DNA of 64,000 bases from Stakelama portus (GTDB taxonomy: Bacteria; Pseudomonadota; Alphaproteobacteria; Sphingomonadales; Sphingomonadaceae): positions 992,001-1,056,000 of the forward strand of contig NZ_QFZL01000001.1 in assembly GCF_003171655.1 (NCBI RefSeq). Direction: 5' to 3'. Shown piece by piece: positions 9,336 to 18,361 of the stretch (position 1 is the stretch's first letter; every line of letters starts with the position of its first letter). The notes beneath the pieces are model-generated. The model made no database searches. It was given only the letters and a program-made list of their open reading frames with translations, and was not told the DNA's origin. Made by a program: the position numbers and the translations under genes.

Positions 9336-10859
9336 ATGACCTATTTCGCCCGTTGTTCCACCCGCAACCTGTCGCCGATCGCGCTTGCGATTGCGGGCTA
9401 CGCAGGAATCGGATCGGCCTGCGCCCAAACCCCGCCGGCCGATCCGCAGGTCCCGCCGGCGGAAGCGGTGCAGCCTGCCGAGCAGGCCAATCCCTCGATC
9501 CGCCCCTATCCGGCGCAGGCAAACGGACACGGCGTGAAGATCGGGGGCTATAACGGCTCGCGTTGGGCGGAGGATTGGCGGCTCATGGCCAATCCCGAGA
9601 AGCGCAACGACCCGCTCGACCGGCTGAAATATCTGCCGTTCAACGAAGCCGGCGACTTCTATCTGACCCTGTCGGGCGAAGCACGTCTGCGGATGAATTA
9701 TTTCGAAAATCCCGGCATTGTCGAAAGCGAACATCGCCGCGAGGATATACTGCGTCTGGTCGGCGGCGCGGATCTGCATCTGGGTGGGAATGTCCGCTTC
9801 TATGGCGAACTCGGCCATGGCGGCATCGGCGGGCACAACATCGGCAACCCTTCCGCCAAGGCGCGCAACGACCTGATCGTGCAGCAGGCTTTTGGCGAAG
9901 TCAGCGGTACGCTGAGCGGCATAGAGGTCGGCGTGCGCTATGGACGTCAGGAGTTTTCCGACGGCGCGCCGCTGCTGGTGACGACTCGCGATAACAGCAC
10001 GATCCGCACCTCGCTCAACGGTTTCCGCGGTTGGGCGATGGGCAGCCGCGTCCGGTTCGACGTGTTCGATTTCGAATATACCGCGTTCGGCACCGGCGGG
10101 ATCAGCGATGACAGGTCGGACGACGATACGCGCTTTTCGGGCGTGACGATGGGGATCGTGCTGCCGACCTTCGCCGAAGGGCAGCTCTATCTCGATCCGT
10201 TCGTGTGGCGTGAACGCGAAAACGGAATCACCTGGGGCGCAATGACCGCGCGTGAAGAGCGGCTTTATACCGGTGCGCGCCTGTGGGGCGATGTCGGTCC
10301 GTTCACGATCGACTGGACCGTGGATCATCAGGGCGGCAGCTTTGGCGACCGCGACATCGATGCGTGGAACTTCTTCCTTGCCCAGACCTATGATCTCGGC
10401 CTTGGCGGGTGGAAGCCAGAATTGGGTATCCACTTCGATTATGGCAGCGGCGGCGGAGCCTATGGCGACGGCCCGCTGAAGGTCGCAACGACGCCGGTCG
10501 GCGGCAATATCGTCTATAGCTATCAGGGCGCACTCACCATCGCCAACCTGTTCCAGGTGACGCCCAACGTGACGGTACGGCCGGTGAAGGATGTCGTTGT
10601 CACTCTCTCCTACAACAAGCTGTGGCGCGCAAACGACACCGATGCCGTCTATCGCGCGAATGGAAAACCCTATGCGGGCACGCAGAATCTGTCGGGCAGC
10701 GATGTCGGCCAGGCCTTTCGTGCCCAGGTCTCGTGGAAAATCACGCCGCGCTGGTCGGTGACTGGTCGCTATGAATATTTCGCGGCGGGCGATCTTCTCA
10801 CCCGGCTGAACTACACCGACTCCAGCTATGCCGCGATCTGGACCAGCTTCCGCTTTTAG
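9336..10859 (+). CDS. Alginate-export-family outer-membrane beta-barrel porin
   Basis: A 507-residue secreted protein with an N-terminal signal ending near SACAQ, a Pro/Ala-rich linker, and a long run of alternating aromatic and polar strands ending in SFRF, the terminal Phe signature for BAM-assembled barrels. The pattern LTLSGEARLRMNYF, GADLHLGGNVRFYGELG and GVRYGRQEFSDG fits the alginate_exp family (AlgE-like). In sphingomonads such porins occur widely outside alginate loci, and no polysaccharide genes are nearby, so the substrate is unknown. It stands alone between the chemoreceptor gene and the convergent ohrR gene. Confidence 0.85.
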   Translation: MTYFARCSTRNLSPIALAIAGYAGIGSACAQTPPADPQVPPAEAVQPAEQANPSIRPYPAQANGHGVKIGGYNGSRWAEDWRLMANPEKRNDPLDRLKYLPFNEAGDFYLTLSGEARLRMNYFENPGIVESEHRREDILRLVGGADLHLGGNVRFYGELGHGGIGGHNIGNPSAKARNDLIVQQAFGEVSGTLSGIEVGVRYGRQEFSDGAPLLVTTRDNSTIRTSLNGFRGWAMGSRVRFDVFDFEYTAFGTGGISDDRSDDDTRFSGVTMGIVLPTFAEGQLYLDPFVWRERENGITWGAMTAREERLYTGARLWGDVGPFTIDWTVDHQGGSFGDRDIDAWNFFLAQTYDLGLGGWKPELGIHFDYGSGGGAYGDGPLKVATTPVGGNIVYSYQGALTIANLFQVTPNVTVRPVKDVVVTLSYNKLWRANDTDAVYRANGKPYAGTQNLSGSDVGQAFRAQVSWKITPRWSVTGRYEYFAAGDLLTRLNYTDSSYAAIWTSFRF

Positions 10860-10895
10860 GTCGCACGGGTACGTTTCGCCTTTCAATCGACCAGG

Positions 10896-11381
10896 CTATT
10901 CAACCGCCGCGCTGCCGCTGCTTTCCTTTCGTCGGTCGATGTCATCGGCCAGAAGATGCACCAGCGACCCCACGGAGTTGCGCAAGGTCTCGATTTCGCC
11001 CGTCCCGAGGGTGATTCTCCGGGCAAGGGCCTCGGGTATTGTGAGCGCTTGCGTGCGCAGCTCCCGACCCTGAGGCGTCGGTGCGACCAGCACGCGGCGC
11101 TCGTCCTGCGGGTCGCGGCTGCGGGTGACGAAGCCACCGCGTTCCATGCGCTTCAGGAGCGGCGTCAGCGTACCGTTGTCGAGATGCAGGCAGGAGCCGA
11201 TTTCGCCAACGGTCACCGGCGCGCGCTCCCAAAGGATGAGCATCACCAGATATTGCGAATAGGTGAGCCCCAGGGGCGCGAGCAACGGGCGATAAAGCCG
11301 CTGGAGGAGGTTGGTCGCCGCATAAAGCGGAAAGCAGACCTGATTATCCAGCCGCAGGGGGTCGTCGCTCGATTCAGCCAT
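10896..11381 (-). CDS. ohrR: MarR-family organic-hydroperoxide sensor/repressor OhrR
   Basis: A 161-residue winged-helix regulator. DNQVCFPLYA places a single N-terminal cysteine at residue 16, the peroxide-reactive cysteine of OhrR proteins; oxidation releases it from the ohr promoter. The winged helix spans about residues 40-110 (TPLLKRMERGGFVTRSRDPQDERR). It lies seven bases after ohr on the same strand, so the two are almost certainly cotranscribed and autoregulated. The assignment rests on the cysteine plus the neighbouring ohr. Confidence 0.93.
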   Translation of the reverse strand: MAESSDDPLRLDNQVCFPLYAATNLLQRLYRPLLAPLGLTYSQYLVMLILWERAPVTVGEIGSCLHLDNGTLTPLLKRMERGGFVTRSRDPQDERRVLVAPTPQGRELRTQALTIPEALARRITLGTGEIETLRNSVGSLVHLLADDIDRRKESSGSAAVE

Positions 11382-11388
11382 GGGAGTT

Positions 11389-11814
11389 CTACCTGGTCTT
11401 CACGGACAGTTCGACATCGATATTCCCCCTGACCGCGTTGGAATAGGGGCAGGCCTTGTGCGCGTCGGCAACGATCTCCTCGGCGCTGGCCTGATCGACA
11501 CCGGCGATGGTGACGTCAAGCGCAACCGTCAAGCCGAAGCCGCCGCTTCCGTTGGGCGCCATGCCGACCGTGGCGATCACGACGACATCGTCGTCCTTGA
11601 TCTTGTTTTCCTTGTTGCGCGTCACATGAATCACGGCATTGCCGAAACAGGCGGCATAGCCGGCCGCGAACAATTGCTCGGGGTTGGTGGCGTCTTCCTT
11701 GCCGCCGAGTTTTCTGGGCAGGCTGAGGTCCAGGTCCAGCAGCCCATCGTCGCTTGTCACCGTGCCGGCGCGTCCGCCGACTGCCGTTACCTTGGTGGAA
11801 TAGAGCGTGCTCAT
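11389..11814 (-). CDS. ohr: Organic hydroperoxide resistance protein (OsmC/Ohr family)
   Basis: A thiol peroxidase that reduces organic and lipid hydroperoxides using lipoyl proteins. Counting from the ATG at 11814, the two catalytic cysteines are C56 in AAGYAACFGNA and C122 in KACPYSNA, the typical Ohr pair, in a 141-residue protein of usual length. An in-frame upstream start (11841) would add nine residues with no homology expected. Transcription likely begins in the AT-richer interval upstream that carries a directly repeated motif at 11845-11866. Confidence 0.96.
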   Translation of the reverse strand: MSTLYSTKVTAVGGRAGTVTSDDGLLDLDLSLPRKLGGKEDATNPEQLFAAGYAACFGNAVIHVTRNKENKIKDDDVVVIATVGMAPNGSGGFGLTVALDVTIAGVDQASAEEIVADAHKACPYSNAVRGNIDVELSVKTR

Positions 11815-11844
11815 CTTCGTCTCCGTTCGATAGAATAACATTCT

Positions 11845-11866
11845 TAGCGATAATATGGCTAGCGAT
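11845..11866. promoter_or_regulatory. Directly repeated motif upstream of ohr, possible OhrR operator
   Basis: TAGCGAT occurs at 11845-11851 and again at 11860-11866, a 15-base period, within an AT-richer stretch about 30-50 bases upstream of the ohr start. Position and repetition fit a regulator-binding site overlapping the ohr promoter. It does not look like the published Xanthomonas-type OhrR palindrome, so binding is only an inference. Confidence 0.35.
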
Positions 11867-12069
11867 GTAATTGGGTGTTCCCCTTCCAGCTTACAAGAGC
11901 CGATCCGGTCCGCAGTTCTCGAGGCGATGGACTGGCCGCTACGTCACCTGGCTGAACGCCGGGATGGGCGAGCGACGGATGTCGGAGAACCAGACGCCCC
12001 CTGCGCTGCCAGCTGAACAGAGTCGCTTGACGGACACTGCGCGCGGGACGACACAGATATAGCCGACAT

Positions 12070-12235
12070 GGGAGAGACCGGATCAACCCGGCACCGAAGG
12101 AGCAACCGCCCCGGAAACTCTCAGGTAAAAGAACCATGCGGCGTAAAACTCTGGAGAGTGACGGCGAAAGGATCAGATCCCGGCGCCATCCGCCGACGGG
12201 ATAGCGATCTCAGGCACAAGGGACAGATGGGGCAT
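12070..12235 (+). ncRNA. Tandem glycine riboswitch
   Basis: Two consecutive glycine-aptamer cores can be read. The first (about 12071-12150) has GGGAGAGACC, the core GCACCGAAGGAGCAACCGCC, and then AACTCTCAGGTAAAAGAACC. The second (about 12150-12235) begins with CTCTGGAGAGTGACGGCG and has CGCCGACGGGATAGC, ATCTCAGGCACAAGGGACAG and AGATGGGG. This order, with the short linker between aptamers, is the classical cooperative tandem arrangement. It ends about 35 bases before the serine ammonia-lyase start and should make that gene respond to glycine, probably as an on switch. Confidence 0.93.
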
Positions 12236-12269
12236 GCGACAAGGCCGGCACGACCGGCGGGGAGAGTGC

Positions 12270-13652
12270 ATGCGTCAAAATGATTCCGAAGGATTCCGTC
12301 GAGCGATCAGCATCACCGAAATGTTCACGATCGGCATCGGACCATCGAGTTCGCACACGGTGGGACCAATGCGCGCCGCGCACGACTTTGCCAGCGCCAT
12401 CCTTGAATCCGGGGCGTCGCCGACACGCGTGACCTGCGAATTGTTCGGATCGCTGGCGCTGACCGGACGGGGTCATGCCACCGACAGCGCGACCATATTG
12501 GGACTGGCGGGATGGGAGCCCGAGCGAATCGATCCCGACGCCATTCCCGGGCTGCTCGCCGAAATACGCGACGCAGGGCGGATGATGCTCGGCGGAAAAA
12601 TCGACCTTCCCTTCGCCGAGCGTCGCGACATGCTGTTCCGCAAGCGCAAATTCCTTCCCGAACATCCCAATGGCATGACCCTGACCGCGAGCCTGCCGGA
12701 TGGATCGACGATGGTCGAAACCTATTTCTCGATCGGCGGCGGCGCGATCCTGCGCCGCGGGGCACAGGTGGCCCAGCACAACATCGCCCTGCCCCATATG
12801 TTCGCTTCGGCGGCGGACCTGCTCGACATTGGCGACGCCACCGGCCTTTCGATTGCCCAGATCATACGGACCAACGAATCGGTCTGGCGGACGGCGGAAG
12901 AAAGTGACGCGTTTCTCGACACTGTGCGCGATGCGATGATGGCATGCATCGATCGCGGGCTGACGCAGAGCGGCGTGTTGCCCGGTGGGCTCAACGTCCC
13001 GCGTCGCGCCGCGGCGTTGCAGAACAGCCTCACCGGCGCCCGCCCCGGTCGCAATCCCGCCGAAGTGTTCGAATGGGTCAGCCTGTGGGCGCTGTCGGTG
13101 AACGAAGAAAATGCTGCCGGCGGCCGCGTGGTGACGGCGCCGACCAATGGCGCGGCGGGCGTGATACCGGCTGTGCTCAAATTCTACGAAACGCTGATCG
13201 ACGGCGCCGATGCCGCCGGCGTGCGCACCTTTCTCTACACCGCTGCGGCGATCGGAATGCTGTACAAGAAGCGCGCTTCGATCTCGGCTGCCGAAATGGG
13301 GTGCCAGGGCGAGGTCGGGGTCGCCTGTTCGATGGCTGCGGGCGCGCTTGCCGCCGTGCTTGGCGGGACCAACAGCCAGATCGAAAATGCCGCAGAGATC
13401 GGCATGGAGCATAATCTGGGGCTGACCTGCGACCCGATCGGCGGGCTGGTGCAGATCCCGTGTATCGAGCGCAATACGATGGGCGCGGTAAAGGCGATCA
13501 ATGCGGCCTATCTGGCGCTGCGTGGCGATGGTCGCCACTTCGTCAGCCTCGATTCAGTGATCGAAACGATGCGCCAGACCGGCCAGGATATGCGTTCGAA
13601 ATATAAGGAAACCAGCCTGGGCGGGCTGGCCGTCAACGTCGTGGAATGCTGA
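12270..13652 (+). CDS. sdaA: L-serine ammonia-lyase, single-chain iron-sulfur type
   Basis: Converts L-serine to pyruvate and ammonia. The 460-residue protein has the beta-domain start (FTIGIGPSSSHTVGPMRAA) and the alpha domain with the cysteines of the 4Fe-4S cluster in MGCQGEVGVACSMAAGA, LTCDPIGG and QIPCIERN. I chose ATG 12270, preceded by GGAGAG five bases upstream; the earlier ATG at 12234 lies in the end of the riboswitch. The glycine riboswitch upstream suggests that excess glycine, turned to serine by hydroxymethyltransferase, is drained to pyruvate. Confidence 0.95.
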   Translation: MRQNDSEGFRRAISITEMFTIGIGPSSSHTVGPMRAAHDFASAILESGASPTRVTCELFGSLALTGRGHATDSATILGLAGWEPERIDPDAIPGLLAEIRDAGRMMLGGKIDLPFAERRDMLFRKRKFLPEHPNGMTLTASLPDGSTMVETYFSIGGGAILRRGAQVAQHNIALPHMFASAADLLDIGDATGLSIAQIIRTNESVWRTAEESDAFLDTVRDAMMACIDRGLTQSGVLPGGLNVPRRAAALQNSLTGARPGRNPAEVFEWVSLWALSVNEENAAGGRVVTAPTNGAAGVIPAVLKFYETLIDGADAAGVRTFLYTAAAIGMLYKKRASISAAEMGCQGEVGVACSMAAGALAAVLGGTNSQIENAAEIGMEHNLGLTCDPIGGLVQIPCIERNTMGAVKAINAAYLALRGDGRHFVSLDSVIETMRQTGQDMRSKYKETSLGGLAVNVVEC

Positions 13653-13659
13653 CGGACCA

Positions 13660-13998
13660 TCACGCCGTTATCGCGTTGAAATCCTCTTCGCTCAGCGGAT
13701 CGCGGAATTCGACACCTGCGGCGAAATCATCGGCCCAGACGACGCTGGCGGCGCAATAGCCGACTTTCGGCAGGGTCAGCCAGATCATCGTACCGTTGCG
13801 CAGCGCGCTGTAGGTTTGCAGGCGCGCGCCATGTGGCGACAGATCGACGACCCGGCAAAGCGCGCGATCAAGCCCGCCGCGCCCGACCTTTGCGTCGAGC
13901 GAGACCGGCTTGCGCGGGCTGCGCCGACGGCCGAGCCCTTCGGCGGGTTCGACCTCGGCTGCGAACTGAACGGAGCGTGCCTGCAACATGGCGGACAC
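13660..13998 (-). CDS. PilZ-domain protein (putative c-di-GMP effector)
   Basis: A 112-residue single PilZ domain. The c-di-GMP signature appears as RRRSPR (an RxxxR form, about residues 24-30) followed by the DLSPHGARL motif (D/NxSxxG). Such small proteins bind cyclic di-GMP and act through unknown partners. The GTG at 13998 has GAGG six bases upstream and is preferred; the ATG at 13989 would remove only three residues. It converges with sdaA, with seven bases between stops. No partner can be inferred from its neighbours. Confidence 0.85.
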   Translation of the reverse strand: MSAMLQARSVQFAAEVEPAEGLGRRRSPRKPVSLDAKVGRGGLDRALCRVVDLSPHGARLQTYSALRNGTMIWLTLPKVGYCAASVVWADDFAAGVEFRDPLSEEDFNAITA

Positions 13999-14049
13999 GC
14001 TACGCCTCGCATAGCTAACGGCGTGTTAACGCCGTCAGCCGGTTCGCGA

Positions 14050-14280
14050 TTACTTTTTGCCGAGCGAAAGGCCACCGAAGCGCTTGTTGAAGCGCGCGAC
14101 CTGACCGCCCTGATCGAGCAGGCGCTGGTTGCCACCGGTCCATGCCGGGTGCGACGTCGGGTCGATGTCGAGCTGCAGCGTGTCGCCTTCGCTGCCCCAG
14201 GTGGAGCGCGTTTCGAACACGGTGCCGTCGGTCATCTGCACCTTGATCATGTGGTAATCGGGGTGCGTTTCTTTTTTCAT
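14050..14280 (-). CDS. rpmE: 50S ribosomal protein L31
   Basis: A 76-residue L31 beginning [10 protein letters not shown], with the [10 protein letters not shown] and RFNKRFGGL segments of the family. The four zinc-ligand cysteines of C-plus L31 are absent, so this is the zinc-independent form. The ATG at 14280 is used; the reading frame continues upstream to 14361, but that part is not L31-like. The gene stands alone between PilZ and fabZ on the minus strand. Confidence 0.96.
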   Translation of the reverse strand: MKKETHPDYHMIKVQMTDGTVFETRSTWGSEGDTLQLDIDPTSHPAWTGGNQRLLDQGGQVARFNKRFGGLSLGKK

Positions 14281-14380
14281 GATATGAAATCCTTCACAAA
14301 ACCACCGGTTTCCGACCGGCAGCGAAGGCGGCGCCCTACACGCGCAGGGCGTCGGATGCAAGATACCGAACGCCCTGGTT

Positions 14381-14860
14381 TCAGGCCTTGGGCGGATCGG
14401 CGATCATCGCAGTGAAATTCGCCTGCGCCGCGACCTGACCATCGATCAGCGCCTTGCCGGCAAATTTGCAAACGCTCGAGCGTTTCTGGACGAATTCGAC
14501 TTCCAGCCGCAGCAGCACGCCGGGTTCGACCGGCTTGCGGAACTTGGCGTCGTCGATCGCCATGAAATAGACGAGCTTGCCCGACCCCGACAGGCCGAGC
14601 GACTCAACCGCAAGAACGCCCGCTGCCTGCGCAAGCGCCTCGACGATCAACACACCGGGCATGATCGGCCGACCCGGGAAATGGCCCTGAAAAAAGCCTT
14701 CGTTGATCGTCACGGCCTTGATCGCGGCGATCGACCGATCAGGAACCAGTTCCTCGACTCGGTCGACCAGCAACATCGGATAGCGGTGCGGAAGCGCCGC
14801 CATCACCTTCGCGATATCGAGGGGGCCGATCGAGCCCCCTCCCTGATCGGCCTCGCTCAC
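14381..14860 (-). CDS. fabZ: 3-hydroxyacyl-ACP dehydratase FabZ
   Basis: Dehydrates beta-hydroxyacyl-ACP in fatty-acid elongation. It is a 159-residue hot-dog-fold protein with [13 protein letters not shown], the catalytic His (H60) in [13 protein letters not shown] and the catalytic Glu (E74) in VEALAQ. It starts at GTG 14860, overlapping the skp stop as GTGA, so it is coupled to the bamA-skp group. This order (rseP-bamA-skp-fabZ) is a common envelope-biogenesis arrangement, although lpxD and lpxA are not between or after these genes here. Confidence 0.96.
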   Translation of the reverse strand: MSEADQGGGSIGPLDIAKVMAALPHRYPMLLVDRVEELVPDRSIAAIKAVTINEGFFQGHFPGRPIMPGVLIVEALAQAAGVLAVESLGLSGSGKLVYFMAIDDAKFRKPVEPGVLLRLEVEFVQKRSSVCKFAGKALIDGQVAAQANFTAMIADPPKA

Positions 14861-15501
14861 CGGCCCTGCGGCTGCGACTGCGTCGGCGCAGGCTGCTGTT
14901 GCTGCTGGCCCTGCTGGCCGGGCTGCCAGCCTGCCGGCGGATTGGTCGACACCGACGGTACGACGGCGTTGAGTTCGGTCACGACATCGGCGGTAAGATC
15001 CAGCGTCGGCACGAACTTCAGCGTGGCTTCCGGGCGCAGAACGATGGCGATCTGGCGACGCGCCATGACGCGATCGAGTGCGCCGCCGAGCTGCGACGCG
15101 ATCTGATCTTCGACATAGGCCTTGGCGAGCGCAACGGGAGCAAGAATCTGCTGGATCTCCTGCTCGGCCTGCTGACGGCGCTGCTGGAGCTGCTGATATT
15201 GCTGGGCGAGCGCGTTGCGGTCAGCATTCGGATTCTGCTGTGCCTGACGGAACGCTTCGACCTGCGGAGCGATTTCCTGCTGAAACGCAGTGTTGCGCTC
15301 GTTCGCCTGCTGAATCTGAGCCGCATAGGTGGCCTGGATCTGCTGGACCGCCGCCTGATAGGCCTGCGAATTTTCGACAGCTGCTTCGATATCGAGCACG
15401 CCGACTCCCGGTGCCGCCTGGGCATGCGCGGACGGAGCGATCGCGGCCGATGCAGTCGTCACCAACAGGGCGGCAGCAGCCGCCGTAAAAATGGTTTTCA
15501 T
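14857..15501 (-). CDS. skp: OmpH/Skp-family periplasmic chaperone
   Basis: Holds unfolded outer-membrane proteins in the periplasm for delivery to BAM. The product has a signal peptide ending in SAHAQA, the [15 protein letters not shown] start of the Skp core, a long Gln-rich coiled-coil arm (about residues 50-130) and the return strand with AIVLRPEA. A Gln/Pro-rich tail of about 30 residues is beyond the usual Skp length. Its ATG shares one base with the bamA TAA stop, so the two are coupled. Confidence 0.93.
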   Translation of the reverse strand: MKTIFTAAAAALLVTTASAAIAPSAHAQAAPGVGVLDIEAAVENSQAYQAAVQQIQATYAAQIQQANERNTAFQQEIAPQVEAFRQAQQNPNADRNALAQQYQQLQQRRQQAEQEIQQILAPVALAKAYVEDQIASQLGGALDRVMARRQIAIVLRPEATLKFVPTLDLTADVVTELNAVVPSVSTNPPAGWQPGQQGQQQQQPAPTQSQPQGR

Positions 15502-18299
15502 TAGAACTGAGTCCCTACGTTGAATGTAATCAGCTTGGGGTCGTCCCCGGGCTGAGTCAGAATGGCCTTGGCGATGTCCAGTCGCAGCGGACCAAAGGGC
15601 GAATTCCAGTTGACGCCGATACCCACGGTAATACGCGGCCGCGCACTGTTGCCGACGAAGCGTTCCAGGAACGGCTGCGTGGTATTGAGCGCAGGATTGT
15701 TCGCCTCGGTGCCGACGCAGGTACCCGACGCGCTCGCCGCATAGCCCACCGAACAGGTGGTAAGACGCACCGCCGAATTGCCGGCGTCGTTGGTATAGCT
15801 GTTGTAATACAGAGCATTACCGGACGTGTCGGTTATCGCCACCGAATATGGCAACAACGTGGGCGAACCATCGTCATTGTACAAAAGATCGCCGTTCGTG
15901 GCGGTTGCCTGCTGGAAGGTGAAGGTCGGTTCGGGCCGGGTGATGTCGAACAACGCACCGGCCTGGATGAAGATCGACGGACGCAGACCGAGTTCACGCG
16001 CACCCGCGCCCAGGGGGATTTCGAGTTCCGCCTTGGTAAGATAATAGGCCTTGCCACCCAGCGCGTCGTCGACGATCGAATCCTTGTCGGTGATCAGCGT
16101 CTGGGTGCCCGCGGTCGGATCCCCCGAATAATAGAGGCGCTGGACGCGCGGACCGACGCCACGAATATCGAAACCGCGGAACTGCGGTTCGCCCAGCCAG
16201 TAGCGGTCGGTGATACGAACGGGATCGATGCCGGGGCCCCGGCTCGCTTCGAGCGAGTGAATATATCCGCCCTCTGCACCGACCGAGAAAATGAACCCGC
16301 TGCCGAGCGACCAGTATTTGTCGAAGTCCGCGCGCCCGCGAATATAGCGCACGTCGCCGCCCAGACCCGCGAAATCGACGCCGAGCACGAGCCGCTGACC
16401 CGCGGACGGCCGAAGCCGGCTGTTCAGGCTGTCGAAGATCAACGACAGGCCGACCAGCGACGTGATGCGTTCGCCGATGGCATCGCAATAATAGCGTCCT
16501 GCCTTCAGCGGATCGCAGGTATCGACGGTGCCGTCGCCATTCGTGTCCTTGTAGAAAGTCGACTTGTCGAGCGTCACATCATCCAGCTGGAAATTATAAC
16601 GACCCGACAGCGTCCAATATTCGGTGAGCGGAATACCCGTCACGATCTGGAAACCGGTCGAAACCTGGCTGTAGGTCGTGTTGCGGTCCGTACCGATATA
16701 GTTGAACGCATTGAGGTCGCGGCGATAGATCGTGCCGCCCAGCGCGATATTGTGATCGAACAGATAGGGCTCGGTGAAGCCCAGTTCGACCGACTTCGAA
16801 TAGCTAGAATAATCGACCGAGGCCGACAGCGTCTGCCCCCTGCCGCGGAAATTCCGCTGCTTGATCGACCCCGAAACGATGAACCGCTCGAGACTCGAAA
16901 AACCTGCAGAAAGCGTCAGTTCGCCGGTCGGACGTTCCTCGACATTCGCGGCCAGGATGATTCGGTCATCCGAAGATCCCGGCTTCTGCTCGACTTCGAA
17001 CCCATCCTGGAAATAGCCGAGCGAGTTGATACGGTCTTCGGACCGCTTGACCTGGAAGGTATTGAACGCGTCACCCTCCGCCACACGGAACTCGCGGCGG
17101 ATCACTTCGTCGCGGGTCTGGGTGTTGCCGGTGATGTCGATACGCTCGATATAGGTCCGGTTCGCTTCGGCGATGTGGAAATTGAGCGCCATGGTGTGCG
17201 TTTCGGCATCACGCGAATATTCAGGCTGCACATCGGCAAAGGCATAGCCATAGGCGCCCGCCAGCTGGCTGAGCTGGTCGATGGCGTCTTCGACCTGCTT
17301 GGCATTATACCAGTCGCCTTCCTTGAACGGGAGCGATTTCCCCAGCCGATCTTCATCGAAATCGCGAATATCGCTGTCGACCGTCACCGGGCCGAATTTA
17401 TAGCGATCGCCTTCTTCGACGACATAGGTGATGATGAAATCGCGCTTGTCCGGCGTCAGTTCGGCGATCGCCGAAACCACGCGGAAATCGGCATAGCCTT
17501 CGGTCAGATAGAATTGGCGCAGCTTCTGCTGGTCATAGGCGAGGCGATCCTGATCATAGCTCGTGTTCGAGCTGAGGAGCGTCCAGAATCGCGTCTGCTT
17601 GGTCGCCATCTCGCCGCGCAGCTTGCCGTCGGAAAACTGCTCGTTGCCGATGATGTTGATCTGGCGGACCTTCGACTTCGGCCCCTCGGTGATCTCGAAA
17701 ACGACATCGACGCGATTCTGGTCGAGCTGCACCATCTGCGGTTCGACGATCGCGGCGAAGCGGCCCTGACGGCGATATAGTTCGATAATTCGCGCGACGT
17801 CCGCACGAACGGCCGACCGGGTGAAGATCTGACGCGGAGCCAGATGGATCTCCGGCGTGATCTTGTCGTCCTTCAGGCTCTTGTTGCCTTCGATCAGCAC
17901 GCGATTGATGATCGGGTTTTCGCGAATGTGGATGACGATGTTTCCGGTTTCCGCACCGGAAATCGAATCGACCGTCATCAGATCGCTGGCGTGGAGATCC
18001 TTGATCGCCTGGTCGAGCGATGCGTTGTCATAGGGCTGACCCACCCGCAGACGCGTGTAGGACAGCACTGTTGCCGGTTCGAGACGCTGGGTCCCTTCCA
18101 CCGTCAGCGAGCGGATCACCTGCTGCTGCGCCTGTTGCTGAGGCTGCGCGTCCTGCGGCGCGGTTGCGGCTGGCGGAGTCGCGTCCTGCGCGAACGCGGT
18201 GCCGCAGACGACACCCGAAAGCATCGTCCCCGTCAGGAGCGCCGCAGTCGCGCGCGCACCGAAATTCCTAGCCGTGATTGCTGTCACCGTCCCACTCAA
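15501..18299 (-). CDS. bamA: Outer-membrane protein assembly factor BamA
   Basis: The central barrel of the BAM complex, which inserts beta-barrel proteins into the outer membrane. The 932-residue precursor has a signal sequence (to about residue 38), a Gln-rich stretch, five POTRA repeats (about 62-430) and a C-terminal 16-strand barrel ending FNVGTQF. The loop-6 signature is visible as VGPRVQRLYY in a region where VRGF-type motifs lie (QFRGFDIRGVGPR). It sits between rseP upstream and skp downstream. Confidence 0.97.
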   Translation of the reverse strand: MSGTVTAITARNFGARATAALLTGTMLSGVVCGTAFAQDATPPAATAPQDAQPQQQAQQQVIRSLTVEGTQRLEPATVLSYTRLRVGQPYDNASLDQAIKDLHASDLMTVDSISGAETGNIVIHIRENPIINRVLIEGNKSLKDDKITPEIHLAPRQIFTRSAVRADVARIIELYRRQGRFAAIVEPQMVQLDQNRVDVVFEITEGPKSKVRQINIIGNEQFSDGKLRGEMATKQTRFWTLLSSNTSYDQDRLAYDQQKLRQFYLTEGYADFRVVSAIAELTPDKRDFIITYVVEEGDRYKFGPVTVDSDIRDFDEDRLGKSLPFKEGDWYNAKQVEDAIDQLSQLAGAYGYAFADVQPEYSRDAETHTMALNFHIAEANRTYIERIDITGNTQTRDEVIRREFRVAEGDAFNTFQVKRSEDRINSLGYFQDGFEVEQKPGSSDDRIILAANVEERPTGELTLSAGFSSLERFIVSGSIKQRNFRGRGQTLSASVDYSSYSKSVELGFTEPYLFDHNIALGGTIYRRDLNAFNYIGTDRNTTYSQVSTGFQIVTGIPLTEYWTLSGRYNFQLDDVTLDKSTFYKDTNGDGTVDTCDPLKAGRYYCDAIGERITSLVGLSLIFDSLNSRLRPSAGQRLVLGVDFAGLGGDVRYIRGRADFDKYWSLGSGFIFSVGAEGGYIHSLEASRGPGIDPVRITDRYWLGEPQFRGFDIRGVGPRVQRLYYSGDPTAGTQTLITDKDSIVDDALGGKAYYLTKAELEIPLGAGARELGLRPSIFIQAGALFDITRPEPTFTFQQATATNGDLLYNDDGSPTLLPYSVAITDTSGNALYYNSYTNDAGNSAVRLTTCSVGYAASASGTCVGTEANNPALNTTQPFLERFVGNSARPRITVGIGVNWNSPFGPLRLDIAKAILTQPGDDPKLITFNVGTQF

Positions 18300-18361
18300 G
18301 TCGGAAATCCTCGTTTATTCGACCGCACGTGCGCACCTGCGCCCGCCCTGCCCTAACCATT

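Noticed and set aside
9234..10886. 550-residue minus-strand frame opposite the porin gene
   Set aside because: The plus strand has a signal peptide and a beta-barrel ending in Phe; the antisense is a shadow.
12234..12269. Earlier ATG for the serine ammonia-lyase
   Set aside because: It lies in the last bases of the second riboswitch aptamer, and the added residues do not fit the family; ATG 12270 has a proper GGAGAG site.
16257..17780. 507-residue plus-strand frame opposite bamA
   Set aside because: bamA is certain on the minus strand; the frame is an antisense shadow.
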